A DNA stretch of 26,723 bases, taken from an uncultured Peptococcaceae bacterium. GTDB lineage: Bacteria > Bacillota > Peptococcia > Peptococcales > Peptococcaceae. The notes under the pieces were generated by a model. The model ran no database searches and was not told the DNA's origin. It saw only the letters and a program-made list of their open reading frames with translations. The first letter of the stretch is position 1. Each line of letters opens with the position of its first letter. The DNA lies in contig CALJRU010000059.1 in NCBI GenBank assembly GCA_937976375.1, positions 1-26,723 on the forward strand, given 5' to 3'. The position numbers were made by a program, and so were the translations under genes. This document shows, piece after piece, positions 1-6,948 of the stretch.

Positions 1-63
1 CAACGTATCCAATTAAAAACAGGAGTGGCGCCGCTCACGCAACGCCACTCTGCACAAAACTAA
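1..63 (+). CDS. IS3-family transposase OrfB, C-terminal 20 codons (partial)
   Basis: Frame 1 reads Q-R-I-Q-L-K-T-G-V-A-P-L-T-Q-R-H-S-A-Q-N and then TAA at 61-63. This matches the usual extreme C-terminus of IS3/IS150 OrfB integrases, where a YNN-x-RIQ-x-K-T segment follows the DDE catalytic core and is followed by a Leu-Thr/Ser-Pro-like tail. The catalytic domain lies outside the window, so activity cannot be judged. The stop codon is 29 bp before the terminal inverted repeat, the normal spacing for the end of such elements. The frame has no start codon here because the gene is cut by the window edge. Confidence 0.8.
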   Translation, partial: QRIQLKTGVAPLTQRHSAQN

Positions 64-87
64 ATATTTTCCTACCAGGGGTTCTTT

Positions 88-117
88 TGTACTGTCCGTT
101 TAATTTGGGGCAGTACA
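88..117 (+). repeat. IS right terminal inverted repeat with an internal hairpin
   Basis: The 25-bp terminal repeat is at 93-117. A 7-bp perfect inverted repeat, TGTACTG at 88-94 and CAGTACA at 111-117, lets the end fold back on itself. IS ends often carry such structures, which block transcription or translation entering from outside. Confidence 0.7.
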
Positions 118-170
118 GTAACCGTTGGGTCCTTTTTTAGAAAAACGCTTTTTATCGGCGGCAGTTTTTG

Positions 171-198
171 TTGACAGCCGCAGAATCTCCTGTATAGT
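171..198 (+). promoter_or_regulatory. Sigma-A-type promoter of the GPP34 gene
   Basis: A TTGACA -35 box (171-176) and a TATAGT -10 box (193-198) are separated by 16 bp, about 40 bp upstream of the start codon. It lies only 54 bp from the IS end, so the IS insertion left the gene's promoter intact. Confidence 0.75.
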
Positions 199-238
199 AG
201 TGAATAAGCAAAGAGCATTGACACAGGAGGACGACATT

Positions 239-895
239 ATGAAAGAATTGTCTGTGATGCAGCAGTATGTTGTATGTGCCGTCAACGATAAAGGAAAAAT
301 TTCGACTTTTGATCAAAATAAAATGGTTTGCTTGATTGTCGCAGGGTTGTTGGAATTGGAACTGGATGGGTGTATTCTGATTGCTGACAAAAAAGTCACG
401 AGCAAGATGAAACCGTCCCGGGACAAGGCTTATCTGAAGCCATTGTATGCGTACATCTGTGAAAAAGAGCCTGTCAAGGTGAACAAGGTTGTCAATGAGT
501 TCTATATGACGTTCACCGGCAAACTCTTTACGGAACTTTTGGATGGTGTAATGGATGCACTGCGTGCGCAGGGGCTGACTGAAAAGGTGCAGTCCGGCTT
601 TTTTGGCAATAAAGAAAGTTTGGTGCCATCGGAAAAAGCTGAGAACATGGTTGTGGATGCTCTGCGCAAAGAACTGCTGGCCGATGCGCCAGTCGATGAA
701 ACGACGGCGGCGCTGGTGATTTTGTTGGACAAAGGCGGCTGCTTGAAAGAATATTTTTCAAAAGAAGAAATGAAAGCGATGAAAGAAGAGCTAAAAGCAC
801 TTGCTGATACTGAAAATGGCAAGATTGTGGCGGATGTCATCCGCCAGCTCGATGGTCTCATGACGGCGATTGTTGTCACGACGGTGTTGACCTGA
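239..895 (+). CDS. GPP34 family (GOLPH3-like) phosphoprotein
   Basis: The product is a 218-residue soluble protein. The ATG at 239 is chosen over upstream in-frame codons because it follows an AGGAGGA ribosome site by 6 bp and the earlier codons overlap the promoter. The fold-level pattern is that of the bacterial GPP34 family: a hydrophobic helix around residues 28-40 (CLIVAGLLELEL), a following basic beta-hairpin rich in Lys, a central helix ending in a DGVMDALRAQGL-type motif, and repeated alpha-helical pairs to the C-terminus. There is no signal peptide or zinc motif. The eukaryotic relatives (GOLPH3/Vps74) bind phosphatidylinositol-4-phosphate at Golgi membranes; the bacterial role is unknown, though an amphipathic membrane association is conceivable. 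The gene stands alone with its own promoter and terminator. Family assignment is by resemblance, without a profile search. Confidence 0.65.
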   Translation: MKELSVMQQYVVCAVNDKGKISTFDQNKMVCLIVAGLLELELDGCILIADKKVTSKMKPSRDKAYLKPLYAYICEKEPVKVNKVVNEFYMTFTGKLFTELLDGVMDALRAQGLTEKVQSGFFGNKESLVPSEKAENMVVDALRKELLADAPVDETTAALVILLDKGGCLKEYFSKEEMKAMKEELKALADTENGKIVADVIRQLDGLMTAIVVTTVLT

Positions 896-964
896 GACTG
901 AAAATGTTGTCTCGATAATTCAACGCTGTAGACAGGTTTGGAAAGAAAAAATCTGAAACGTTTT

Positions 965-995
965 GAGAGCCCGGCACAGGTGTCAGGCTCTTTTC
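965..995 (+). terminator. Intrinsic terminator after the GPP34 gene
   Basis: The 6-bp stem AGAGCC (966-971) and GGCTCT (986-991) encloses a 14-nt loop and leads into TTTTCTT. Confidence 0.65.
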
Positions 996-1012
996 TTATG
1001 TTGGGTTTCTCC

Positions 1013-1042
1013 TTGACGAATGAGGGCTTTCAGGATTATTCT
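1013..1042 (+). promoter_or_regulatory. Probable promoter of the DUF362 gene
   Basis: TTGACG (1013-1018) is followed after 18 bp by TATTCT (1037-1042). The -10 match is only moderate. The position, directly after the upstream terminator and 50 bp before the start codon, is right. Confidence 0.45.
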
Positions 1043-1091
1043 TAAAGGAGAGAGATTTTGCCGTATGATTAAAGAGATTGGAGAGAATCTT

Positions 1092-2231
1092 ATGAGCGAA
1101 TTAGAAAAATCAAAGGTTTATTTTACCGATTTTCGTTGTGAAGTCGATGAAGGCCCTGCAACAAAACTGAGCCGCTTGATCGATCAAGCAGGCCTTGGTG
1201 CCATGGATTTGGAAGGTAAGTTTGTGGCCATCAAGATGCACTTTGGCGAACTGGGCAACATGAGCTATCTGCGGCCAAACTATGCCAGAGCCGTCGTTGA
1301 TTATGTCATTGCTCACGGTGGAAAACCATTTTTGACCGACTGCAACACCCTTTATCCAGGCAGCCGTAAAAACGCCCTCGAACATCTTTATTGTGCATGG
1401 GAAAATGGCTTCACGCCGCTGACTGTTGGCTGCCCGGTCATCATCGGCGATGGCCTTAAAGGCACCGATGACATTGCTGTGCCGGTGCATGGCGGCGAAT
1501 ATGTTAAAGAAGCAAAGATTGGCCATGCCATCATGGATGCGGATGTCTTTATTTCGCTGACCCATTTCAAAGGCCATGAAATGACAGGCTTCGGCGGCAC
1601 GATCAAGAACATTGGCATGGGCTGCGGGTCCCGTGCGGGCAAAAAGGACCAGCACTGCAATGGTCAGGCCATCATCGATCCAGAAAAATGCCGTGGCTGC
1701 AAGCGCTGCCTGCGTGAATGCGCCAACGATGGTCTCGTTTATGATGAAGTGAATAAGAAAATGACTGTCAATGCTGACAATTGTGTGGGCTGCGGCCGCT
1801 GCATCGGCGCCTGCAACTTTGATGCCATCGATTTTGCACACAATGCAGCGGTGGCTGAACTCAACTGCCGCATGGCAGAGTATGCCAAAGCTGTTGTCGA
1901 TGGCCGTCCAAACTTCCATATTTCGCTTGTTGTCGATGTTTCACCAACCTGCGACTGCCACAGTGGCAACGATGCGCCAATGCTGCCGGATGTTGGCATG
2001 TTTGCGTCCACCGACCCGCTGGCAATCGACCAAGCATGCGTGGATGCCTGCCTGAAACAGGAACCACTGCCAAACACCCTGCTCACCGAGCAAATGGCGA
2101 AGGAAGATTTTTGTGATCATCACGATCATTTTGAAAATGTTACGCCAAACGCAGAATACAAAACCTGCCTGGCACACGCCGCCAAGATTGGCCTCGGCAA
2201 TCGCGAGTATGAATTGATCACAGTGAAGTGA
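1092..2231 (+). CDS. DUF362 domain protein with two 4Fe-4S ferredoxin clusters
   Basis: This is a 379-residue cytoplasmic iron-sulfur protein. The DUF362 region fills roughly residues 8-190 and resumes after residue 255. Between them sit two classic 4Fe-4S motifs: C200-x2-C203-x2-C206-x3-C210 and C231-x2-C234-x2-C237-x3-C241. A conserved GGTIKNIGMGCGSR-type stretch just before the clusters, with further Cys and His residues (CDCH near residue 295), is typical of this family. The biochemical role of DUF362 proteins is not settled; a redox or electron-transfer function is inferred from the ferredoxin domain and fits an anaerobe. The ATG at 1092 follows GGAGAG by 6 bp and gives an N-terminus of the usual family type. 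An in-frame ATG at 1065 with AAAGGAGAG upstream is the alternative and would add nine residues. The gene is monocistronic, bounded by strong terminators. Confidence 0.85.
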   Translation: MSELEKSKVYFTDFRCEVDEGPATKLSRLIDQAGLGAMDLEGKFVAIKMHFGELGNMSYLRPNYARAVVDYVIAHGGKPFLTDCNTLYPGSRKNALEHLYCAWENGFTPLTVGCPVIIGDGLKGTDDIAVPVHGGEYVKEAKIGHAIMDADVFISLTHFKGHEMTGFGGTIKNIGMGCGSRAGKKDQHCNGQAIIDPEKCRGCKRCLRECANDGLVYDEVNKKMTVNADNCVGCGRCIGACNFDAIDFAHNAAVAELNCRMAEYAKAVVDGRPNFHISLVVDVSPTCDCHSGNDAPMLPDVGMFASTDPLAIDQACVDACLKQEPLPNTLLTEQMAKEDFCDHHDHFENVTPNAEYKTCLAHAAKIGLGNREYELITVK

Positions 2232-2250
2232 GTGGGAACCTAACGTACAT

Positions 2251-2289
2251 CGGAACAGAAATGCTTGTCATTTCTGTTCCGGTTTTTTT
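2251..2289 (+). terminator. Strong intrinsic terminator after the DUF362 gene
   Basis: A perfect 13-bp stem (2251-2263 with 2269-2281) and a 5-nt loop are followed by a run of seven T (2283-2289). Confidence 0.92.
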
Positions 2290-2302
2290 GTGGTTGGCAG
2301 AC

Positions 2303-2332
2303 TTGTGTGGCATGAATTATCTGTGATAAGAT
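2303..2332 (+). promoter_or_regulatory. Putative promoter with a short palindrome upstream of the TetR gene
   Basis: TTGTGT (2303-2308) and TAAGAT (2327-2332) are 18 bp apart. TTATC-TGT-GATAA (2317-2329) is a perfect 5-3-5 palindrome across the spacer and -10, a plausible autorepressor site for the downstream TetR-type protein. The promoter match is weak. Confidence 0.35.
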
Positions 2333-2363
2333 AAACGGAAAGAGATTTGGAGGAGGTGGTCGC

Positions 2364-2918
2364 ATGGCGGGCGATACAAAAGCGATGATTGCAGAGGCCT
2401 TTCTTGAGGCGGCGAAGCATAAGCCTATTGATAAGGTGACGGTGAAGGATGTTGTAAACACTTGTGGCATTACGCGGCAAACCTTCTATTATCATTTCCA
2501 GGATCTTTTGGAAGTAGTGGAATGGCTCATGGCCCAGCATGTTGATGTGCTGCTTGAAAAAACGCTGGCGGCGTCCTCTTCCAAGGCAGCAATTCGTGTG
2601 CTTCTATCAACGATCGAGGAGCAGCCGGATTTTGTCACTCAGCTTATGAAATCTCGCAAGCGCGAAGACGCTGAGCGTATTTTTTTCAATGCTGCGCGGA
2701 CGTTTTTTTCTGAGCTGATGCGCCGCAGCGCCATCCAGCCGCGCATTCGCTATGCCAGCGATCTTGATGTGATGCTGACGTTTTATTCCAGCGCCATTGT
2801 CGGCGTGCTCATTGAGAACAGCCACAAACCGAATGTGGATCTGGACATTCTCGCTGACCAGCTCCAGCGCTTGCTGGAGGGCGAGTTTTGTCCGCAAACG
2901 GATGTGGAGCAACTTTGA
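2364..2918 (+). CDS. TetR/AcrR family transcriptional regulator
   Basis: This 184-residue protein has the TetR DNA-binding domain at residues 8-54. Its helix-turn-helix contains the hallmark recognition segment ITRQTFYYHFQD (about residues 35-46), preceded by the first helix AMIAEAFLEAAKHKPIDKVTVKDVV. The remaining 130 residues are a helical effector/dimerisation domain resembling the TetR_C_8 (DhaS-like) group, with FFSELMRRS and a C-terminal LADQLQRLLEG helix. Length is normal. The start at 2364 follows GGAGGAGGTGG closely. The gene is isolated by terminators on both sides, so no obvious target gene shares its transcript; autoregulation through the 2317-2329 palindrome is possible. The effector ligand cannot be predicted. 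Confidence 0.88.
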   Translation: MAGDTKAMIAEAFLEAAKHKPIDKVTVKDVVNTCGITRQTFYYHFQDLLEVVEWLMAQHVDVLLEKTLAASSSKAAIRVLLSTIEEQPDFVTQLMKSRKREDAERIFFNAARTFFSELMRRSAIQPRIRYASDLDVMLTFYSSAIVGVLIENSHKPNVDLDILADQLQRLLEGEFCPQTDVEQL

Positions 2919-2927
2919 CTGTGAAAC

Positions 2928-2962
2928 ATACACCCTTTAGCCGTTCTGGGGGTGTATTTTTT
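2928..2962 (+). terminator. Intrinsic terminator after the TetR gene
   Basis: The 8-bp stem ATACACCC (2928-2935) and GGGTGTAT (2950-2957) leads into TTTTTT. Confidence 0.85.
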
Positions 2963-3045
2963 ATGTTCTGTTTGCGAGACAATGGCGGCGCATGAGGATT
3001 GATAAAATAATCGACGAAAAAATCCGAATCTTTTGCTTTTTGTTG

Positions 3046-3075
3046 TTGCTGGCACATAGGGAGAGCCGATATAAT
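3046..3075 (+). promoter_or_regulatory. Promoter of the pilus/competence operon
   Basis: TTGCTG (3046-3051), an 18-bp spacer and a perfect TATAAT (3070-3075) lie 38 bp before the first start codon. No further convincing promoter is seen until efp at 11164, so this one probably drives nine to ten genes. Confidence 0.65.
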
Positions 3076-3112
3076 AGAAGTGATACAACATCAAACGAAG
3101 GGGGCGTGTGTC

Positions 3113-4630
3113 ATGGGTCTGGTGAATGCGCGTTTATTGACAGTGCTGGCTGAAGCTGGTTTGCTGGCCGCCGATGCTGGCTGGACGGAGCGGGATGTGC
3201 TGGGCGATTGGCTGACGGCTCAGGGGGTGTCGCTGTCGGCAGCGGCGCCGGTGCTGGAAGCCTATTTTGGGCTGCCGTATCTGCAGCTGGATGCCAACAC
3301 ATCGCTGCAGCCAGTGACGCTGAATGGAACAGATTGGAAGGTGTATCAGCGGCTGTCCGACGGCAGCTGTGTGTGTCTGCGCCTGCCGCAGGCGGATGAT
3401 TATCGCGCCTATCGGTCTGTGATGGGACAGACGCCGCTTTATCTGACCGATGCGGTGCGCCTGCATTCTTTGGTTTTACGCCCCCAGACGCTGGACTTGG
3501 CTGCATCGGCGCCTGCAAACAGGGTTTCTTTAGAAGCGCTGAAAAACAGTCAGCCCGGCCATGTGGATCAATTGATAGGAACCATTCTTGATGATGCCAT
3601 CGACGCGGAAGCGACGGACGTCCATTTGTTCAAAATGGGCGCTGCTCTCCGCGTCGTTTTTCGTATAGATGGACGTTTGGAGACGTACGCCGAACTGCCG
3701 CCGTCGGCTGCAGATGGTTTGATCAATAAACTTAAGCTGCTGGCAGAGATGGATATTGCTGAGCATCGGCTGCCGCAAGATGGGCACATACAGCTGCAGG
3801 GCGTTGAGGCCGATTATAACCTGCGCTTGGGCACACTGCCGCTTTTGGAAGGCGAAAAGATTGTGCTGCGCATTCTGCCAGAGCAGCAGCGACGCAAGTC
3901 ACTGTCGGTGCTGGGGTTTAGCGATGCCAACGCAGCGCGCTTGCTGAGGCTGCTGCATCAGGCGAAGGGCTTGTTTTTGATTACAGGTCCCACCAACAGT
4001 GGAAAAACGACCACGCTCTATGCTTGTCTGAGACAGCTGAGCGCCCAGGGTCGGCTTGTCTATACCATCGAAGATCCTGTTGAAGCGGTGCTGCCAGAGG
4101 TGCAGCAGATGCAGGTAAATCTGCGCAGTGGTTTCAGCTTTGCCGCGGGGCTGCGCGGCATCCTGCGCAGCGACCCGGACGTGATCGCTGTCGGCGAACT
4201 GCGCGACAAAGAGACGGTGGACATTGCTGCGCGTGCTGCATTGAGCGGGCAGCTGGTGATTGCAACTCTGCATGCACGGGACGCGCATCAGGCTGTAGAC
4301 CGTTTGCGCGACCTTGGCCTGAGCGATCTTTTACTGAGCGCGGTGCTGACGGCAGTGGTCAATCAGCGTCTGCTGCCGCAGCCTTGCGCCGCTTGCAGCG
4401 GAGAAGGGCGCAGCGCGGAAGGCGGCATTTGCTGGCAGTGCATGGGCAGCGGTCATGCAGGCCGCACTGGCGTGCAGGAAATCTGGCAGCTGGATGAAAC
4501 TGCACGCGCGGCGATTGCTGCTGGGAGCAGCGGCTTTTCTCTACGGAAAAAAGCACTGGCAGAAGGTTTTTGTTCCTTGGCTGATGATGCGCAGCAAAAA
4601 GGACTGCCCTTGAGCGAAGAGGAGGGCTGA
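3113..4630 (+). CDS. pilB: Type IV pilus/competence assembly ATPase (PilB/GspE/ComGA family)
   Basis: This hexameric secretion ATPase powers pilin extrusion from the cytoplasmic face of the assembly platform. It has 505 residues. An N-terminal GspE_N-like domain (residues 1-60, ending in a GLPYLQL segment) and a linker precede the ATPase core. Walker A is GPTNSGKT at 292-299. The Asp box/Walker B region is SDPDVIAVGELRD around 353-363 with E361, followed by the His box ATLHARDA. A zinc-type tetracysteine, C425-x2-C428 and C440-x2-C443, sits in the C-terminal region, as in PilB and GspE. ComGA of Bacillus is shorter (about 356 residues) and lacks the N-domain, so this copy is PilB-like. Start 3113 follows a GGGGG-containing site; an earlier in-frame GTG at 3080 lies too close to the promoter. 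The stop is 3 bp before the platform gene. No PilT retraction ATPase is nearby. Confidence 0.93.
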   Translation: MGLVNARLLTVLAEAGLLAADAGWTERDVLGDWLTAQGVSLSAAAPVLEAYFGLPYLQLDANTSLQPVTLNGTDWKVYQRLSDGSCVCLRLPQADDYRAYRSVMGQTPLYLTDAVRLHSLVLRPQTLDLAASAPANRVSLEALKNSQPGHVDQLIGTILDDAIDAEATDVHLFKMGAALRVVFRIDGRLETYAELPPSAADGLINKLKLLAEMDIAEHRLPQDGHIQLQGVEADYNLRLGTLPLLEGEKIVLRILPEQQRRKSLSVLGFSDANAARLLRLLHQAKGLFLITGPTNSGKTTTLYACLRQLSAQGRLVYTIEDPVEAVLPEVQQMQVNLRSGFSFAAGLRGILRSDPDVIAVGELRDKETVDIAARAALSGQLVIATLHARDAHQAVDRLRDLGLSDLLLSAVLTAVVNQRLLPQPCAACSGEGRSAEGGICWQCMGSGHAGRTGVQEIWQLDETARAAIAAGSSGFSLRKKALAEGFCSLADDAQQKGLPLSEEEG

Positions 4631-4633
4631 GTC

Positions 4634-5836
4634 GTGGCAAAGTATATCTATCATTATCTGGACGGCGATGGCCGCCGGCGTCTGGCGTGGACACAGGCCG
4701 CCAATGAAGCGGTTTGCTGTGCCCAATTGGCTGCGCAGAACATCTATCCCATCTTTGTACTGAGGCTGCAGCTGCCAGGCGTGAGTGAACGCCGTCAGTC
4801 GCCGCGGGAACTGGCACTGTTCTTTCGCCAGTTGGCGGTGGCGCTGGCCAGTGGTGTGCCGTTATTGGAAGCGCTTCGGTATATGGCAGACGAGCAGAAT
4901 GGCGCGCGCCAGCGGGCGTTTGTGATGCGGCTGGAAGAAGGGGTGCTTGCAGGCTTGTCCTTTTCGCAGGCGCTGGCACGCGAAAAAGGTGTAACGCCGA
5001 TGCTCAGCCAATGGATTGCGATTGGTGAAAAACAGGGGAGGCTGGCAGCCATGCTGGAAGAGGTTTACCACCATCTCGAAGAAAAAGAACGCTTAAAAAA
5101 ACGCATCCAACAGCAGCTGCTTTATCCATTCATGGTTTTGGCAGCGGTGTTGGTGGTGGGCGGCTTTCTCAGCGTGGTGGTGATGCCGGTGCTGGCGGTT
5201 CAGTTCTTGGACGTGGAAGCCGATCTGCCAGTCATAATGCGCGTTTTTCTGCTGCTCCATGATGTGCTGCGAGACAGCGGTGGCGTGCTGCTCCTGCTGG
5301 CTGTGGCACTGGTGATGGTCGCTTTTTATTTGCGCAAAAGTTCGAATGCGCGGTGGCGGCAGCTTTGCAAGCGTGGGGCGCTGCGATTGCCGCTGCTGCG
5401 TCAGTTTGCCTTGCTGCAGGTGTTCGTGCCTTTTTCACGTCTCTTTGGGCAGATGCTGCGTTCCGGTGTTTCGGTGGGTGACGCCTTGCAGGAGCTGCAG
5501 CGGTATTTCGCGCGCACGCTGTTCGCCGACGACGTAGCAGCGATTGCTGCCGCCATGATCCACGGCAGCAGTCTGTCGCAGACGCTGGCGAAGGCGCCGT
5601 TCGTGCCAGCGCTGGCATGCCAGATGCTGCGCAATGGGGAGCGCTATGGGAAACTGCCGGAGGCGCTGTGTGACGCGGCGGCTTATTATGAGACGATTTT
5701 ATTTGAAAAAATGGGGCTGTGGCTGCGCTTTATGGAACCACTTGCCATTGTTTTGCTGGGCCTTTTGGTGCTTTTGATGGCATTGGGGCTTTTTGTGCCA
5801 GTGCTGGAATCTTATCAGTCGCTCTTGGTCACCTAA
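4634..5836 (+). CDS. pilC: Inner-membrane platform protein (PilC/GspF/ComGB family)
   Basis: This 400-residue polytopic protein, with a GTG start 3 bp after the ATPase gene, is the membrane platform through which the ATPase acts. It has two tandem T2SSF domains (about residues 60-180 and 260-385), each opening with a pattern such as LALFFRQLAVALASGVPLLEAL and VPFSRLFGQMLRSGVSVGDAL. Predicted membrane segments are at about 163-190, 217-233 and 367-392, the usual three for the family. The length is normal. An N-terminal stretch of about 55 residues of the GspF type (short basic beta-strand region) precedes the first domain. The close spacing indicates translational coupling with the ATPase. Confidence 0.93.
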   Translation: MAKYIYHYLDGDGRRRLAWTQAANEAVCCAQLAAQNIYPIFVLRLQLPGVSERRQSPRELALFFRQLAVALASGVPLLEALRYMADEQNGARQRAFVMRLEEGVLAGLSFSQALAREKGVTPMLSQWIAIGEKQGRLAAMLEEVYHHLEEKERLKKRIQQQLLYPFMVLAAVLVVGGFLSVVVMPVLAVQFLDVEADLPVIMRVFLLLHDVLRDSGGVLLLLAVALVMVAFYLRKSSNARWRQLCKRGALRLPLLRQFALLQVFVPFSRLFGQMLRSGVSVGDALQELQRYFARTLFADDVAAIAAAMIHGSSLSQTLAKAPFVPALACQMLRNGERYGKLPEALCDAAAYYETILFEKMGLWLRFMEPLAIVLLGLLVLLMALGLFVPVLESYQSLLVT

Positions 5837-5847
5837 AGGAGGATGCC

Positions 5848-6231
5848 ATGAAAATACGACGGGCGTTTACGCTGCTGGAATTGGTGGTGGTCCTTGTGAT
5901 TATCGGTGTGCTGGCGACGCTGGTCAGCGTGCATATCACAGGCACCTTGGACGAGGCGCAGCAGACGCGCATTGACGCCGATTTAACCATGCTGGTGACT
6001 GCTGGCGAACAGTTTGCCCAGCGCCACCCGGATGACATCGCTGCCTCTCAGCGTGATTTGGTTGCCGCTGGTGTGCTGGCTCAGACAGTGGAAAGCCCCA
6101 TTCAGGGCTATACATATGACGTTCATGCGGCATCAGGAGCGGTTAAGGCGGCATTGAAGAAGGGCGATGAGGTGTATGAAAAAGGGAGCTATCGCGCGGA
6201 GAAAAGTTCGGCGCGCCTTTACCTTGATTGA
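5848..6231 (+). CDS. Type IV prepilin-like protein, probable major (pseudo)pilin (PilA/ComGC-like)
   Basis: The product has 127 residues with a five-residue basic leader, MKIRRA, before the cleavage point and a FTLLELVVVLVIIGVL hydrophobic helix carrying Glu at +5. The predicted -1 residue is Ala rather than the usual Gly. The remainder is a small globular domain without Cys. Its position directly after the platform gene and its small size match ComGC, the major pseudopilin of the Bacillus DNA-uptake machine, and PilA-type pilins. The start at 5848 follows an AAAGGAGG site by 6 bp; a much longer upstream open frame overlaps the platform gene and has no such site. It overlaps the next gene by roughly 56 to 65 bp. 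Confidence 0.85.
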   Translation: MKIRRAFTLLELVVVLVIIGVLATLVSVHITGTLDEAQQTRIDADLTMLVTAGEQFAQRHPDDIAASQRDLVAAGVLAQTVESPIQGYTYDVHAASGAVKAALKKGDEVYEKGSYRAEKSSARLYLD

Positions 6232-6628
6232 ACTGGTGGTGGTGCTGGCCATCATGGCGCTGCTATTGATGGTCGTGGTGCCGCGTGTGGGCGCGCTTTA
6301 TGACCGGCAGCTGGTGGAACAGCAGGCACGCCTGCTGGAACAGGAATTGCTTTGGCTGCGTGGGGAGGCGCAGCGCTGCGGCGAAAAGACCATCTTCCAG
6401 CGAGAGGACAGCGACAGCTACAGCTTGTCGGTGGACGGTGCACGCGAAATGCGTACGCTGGTCAGTGCGCGCATGACCTTATCGGCCAGTTCGCGCGGCG
6501 GCCGTATTATTTTCGAACCGCGCGGCACGGCCTATGACAAGTGCACACTGACGCTGCGATGTGGCAAGCAGACACGGACAGTGGTAGTGAACAATCTGGG
6601 ACGAGTGCGAGTGGGGGTGGCTGGATGA
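6167..6628 (+). CDS. GspH/FimT-like minor pseudopilin
   Basis: This prepilin-like protein of 153 residues has a long basic leader (17 residues, or 14 if the in-frame ATG at 6176 is used), then ARRKVRRA before FTLIELVVVLAIMALLLMVVV, with Glu at +5 and Ala at -1. The C-terminal half, with IIFEPRGTAYDKCTLTLRCG followed by a basic NNLGRVRVG tail, is typical of GspH/FimT-type minor pilins, which prime pilus assembly. The gene begins inside the preceding pilin, overlapping it by 56-65 bp in a different frame, so it depends on translational coupling. Neither candidate start has a strong ribosome site, and I leave the choice open. Two Cys (in the KCTLTLRC strand pair) could form a disulfide. Confidence 0.82.
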   Translation: MRCMKKGAIARRKVRRAFTLIELVVVLAIMALLLMVVVPRVGALYDRQLVEQQARLLEQELLWLRGEAQRCGEKTIFQREDSDSYSLSVDGAREMRTLVSARMTLSASSRGGRIIFEPRGTAYDKCTLTLRCGKQTRTVVVNNLGRVRVGVAG

Positions 6629-6948
6629 TGAGACAACGACGTGCCATGACATTGATTGAGATGGTGGTTTGCCTGGCGATTGTGGCGCTTTGCCTGATTG
6701 CACTGGTACGCGGCGTTGGGGGACTCAGTCTGCTGGATGCGCGTGACGCAGAGGATGCGGCGCTGGTGCCGGCGGTGGAGAAATTGCTCAGCGAATTGGA
6801 AGGCGCGCCGCCGCAAGTGCGCTCAGGGACGCTGACAGACGGCTGGCGTTATGAAACGCGGATCGAAGGTGATGCCTATATGCTTCGTGTCAGTCACGAA
6901 CGCTGGGACGAACAGCATGATTTTCTGATTCGGGAGCAATCGCCATGA
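6625..6948 (+). CDS. Small prepilin-like protein (ComGE/GspI-like minor pseudopilin)
   Basis: This protein of 107 residues (106 if the second ATG at 6628 is used; ATG at 6628 overlaps the upstream TGA) carries MMRQRRA before MTLIEMVVCLAIVALCLIALV. Met is at +1, Glu at +5 and Ala at -1. The remaining 75 residues form a small acidic domain with no motif I can name. A GGGGGTGG ribosome site precedes the start. The position (third pilin after the platform) and size match ComGE or GspI-type minor pilins. It overlaps the next gene by 4 bp. Confidence 0.78.
   Translation: MMRQRRAMTLIEMVVCLAIVALCLIALVRGVGGLSLLDARDAEDAALVPAVEKLLSELEGAPPQVRSGTLTDGWRYETRIEGDAYMLRVSHERWDEQHDFLIREQSP

Larger units (their letters stand above)
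1..117 (+). mobile_element. Right end of an IS3-family (IS150-like) insertion sequence, truncated by the window start
   Basis: The stretch contains an open frame that reads as the C-terminus of an IS3-type OrfB transposase, a short tail, and then a 25-bp terminal repeat at 93-117 that begins TGTCC and ends GGGGCAGTACA. The reverse complement of the IS terminus at 26670-26694 matches it at 19 of 25 positions, as expected for left and right ends of related IS3/IS150 elements, whose tips are 5'-TG...CA-3'. The element would run in the plus direction and extend left of the window. A target duplication cannot be tested because only one end is present. Confidence 0.85.

Noticed and set aside
29..51. 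Hairpin GAGTGGCG...CGCCACTC near the window start as a terminator
   Set aside because: It lies in the transposase coding end and is not followed by a T run.
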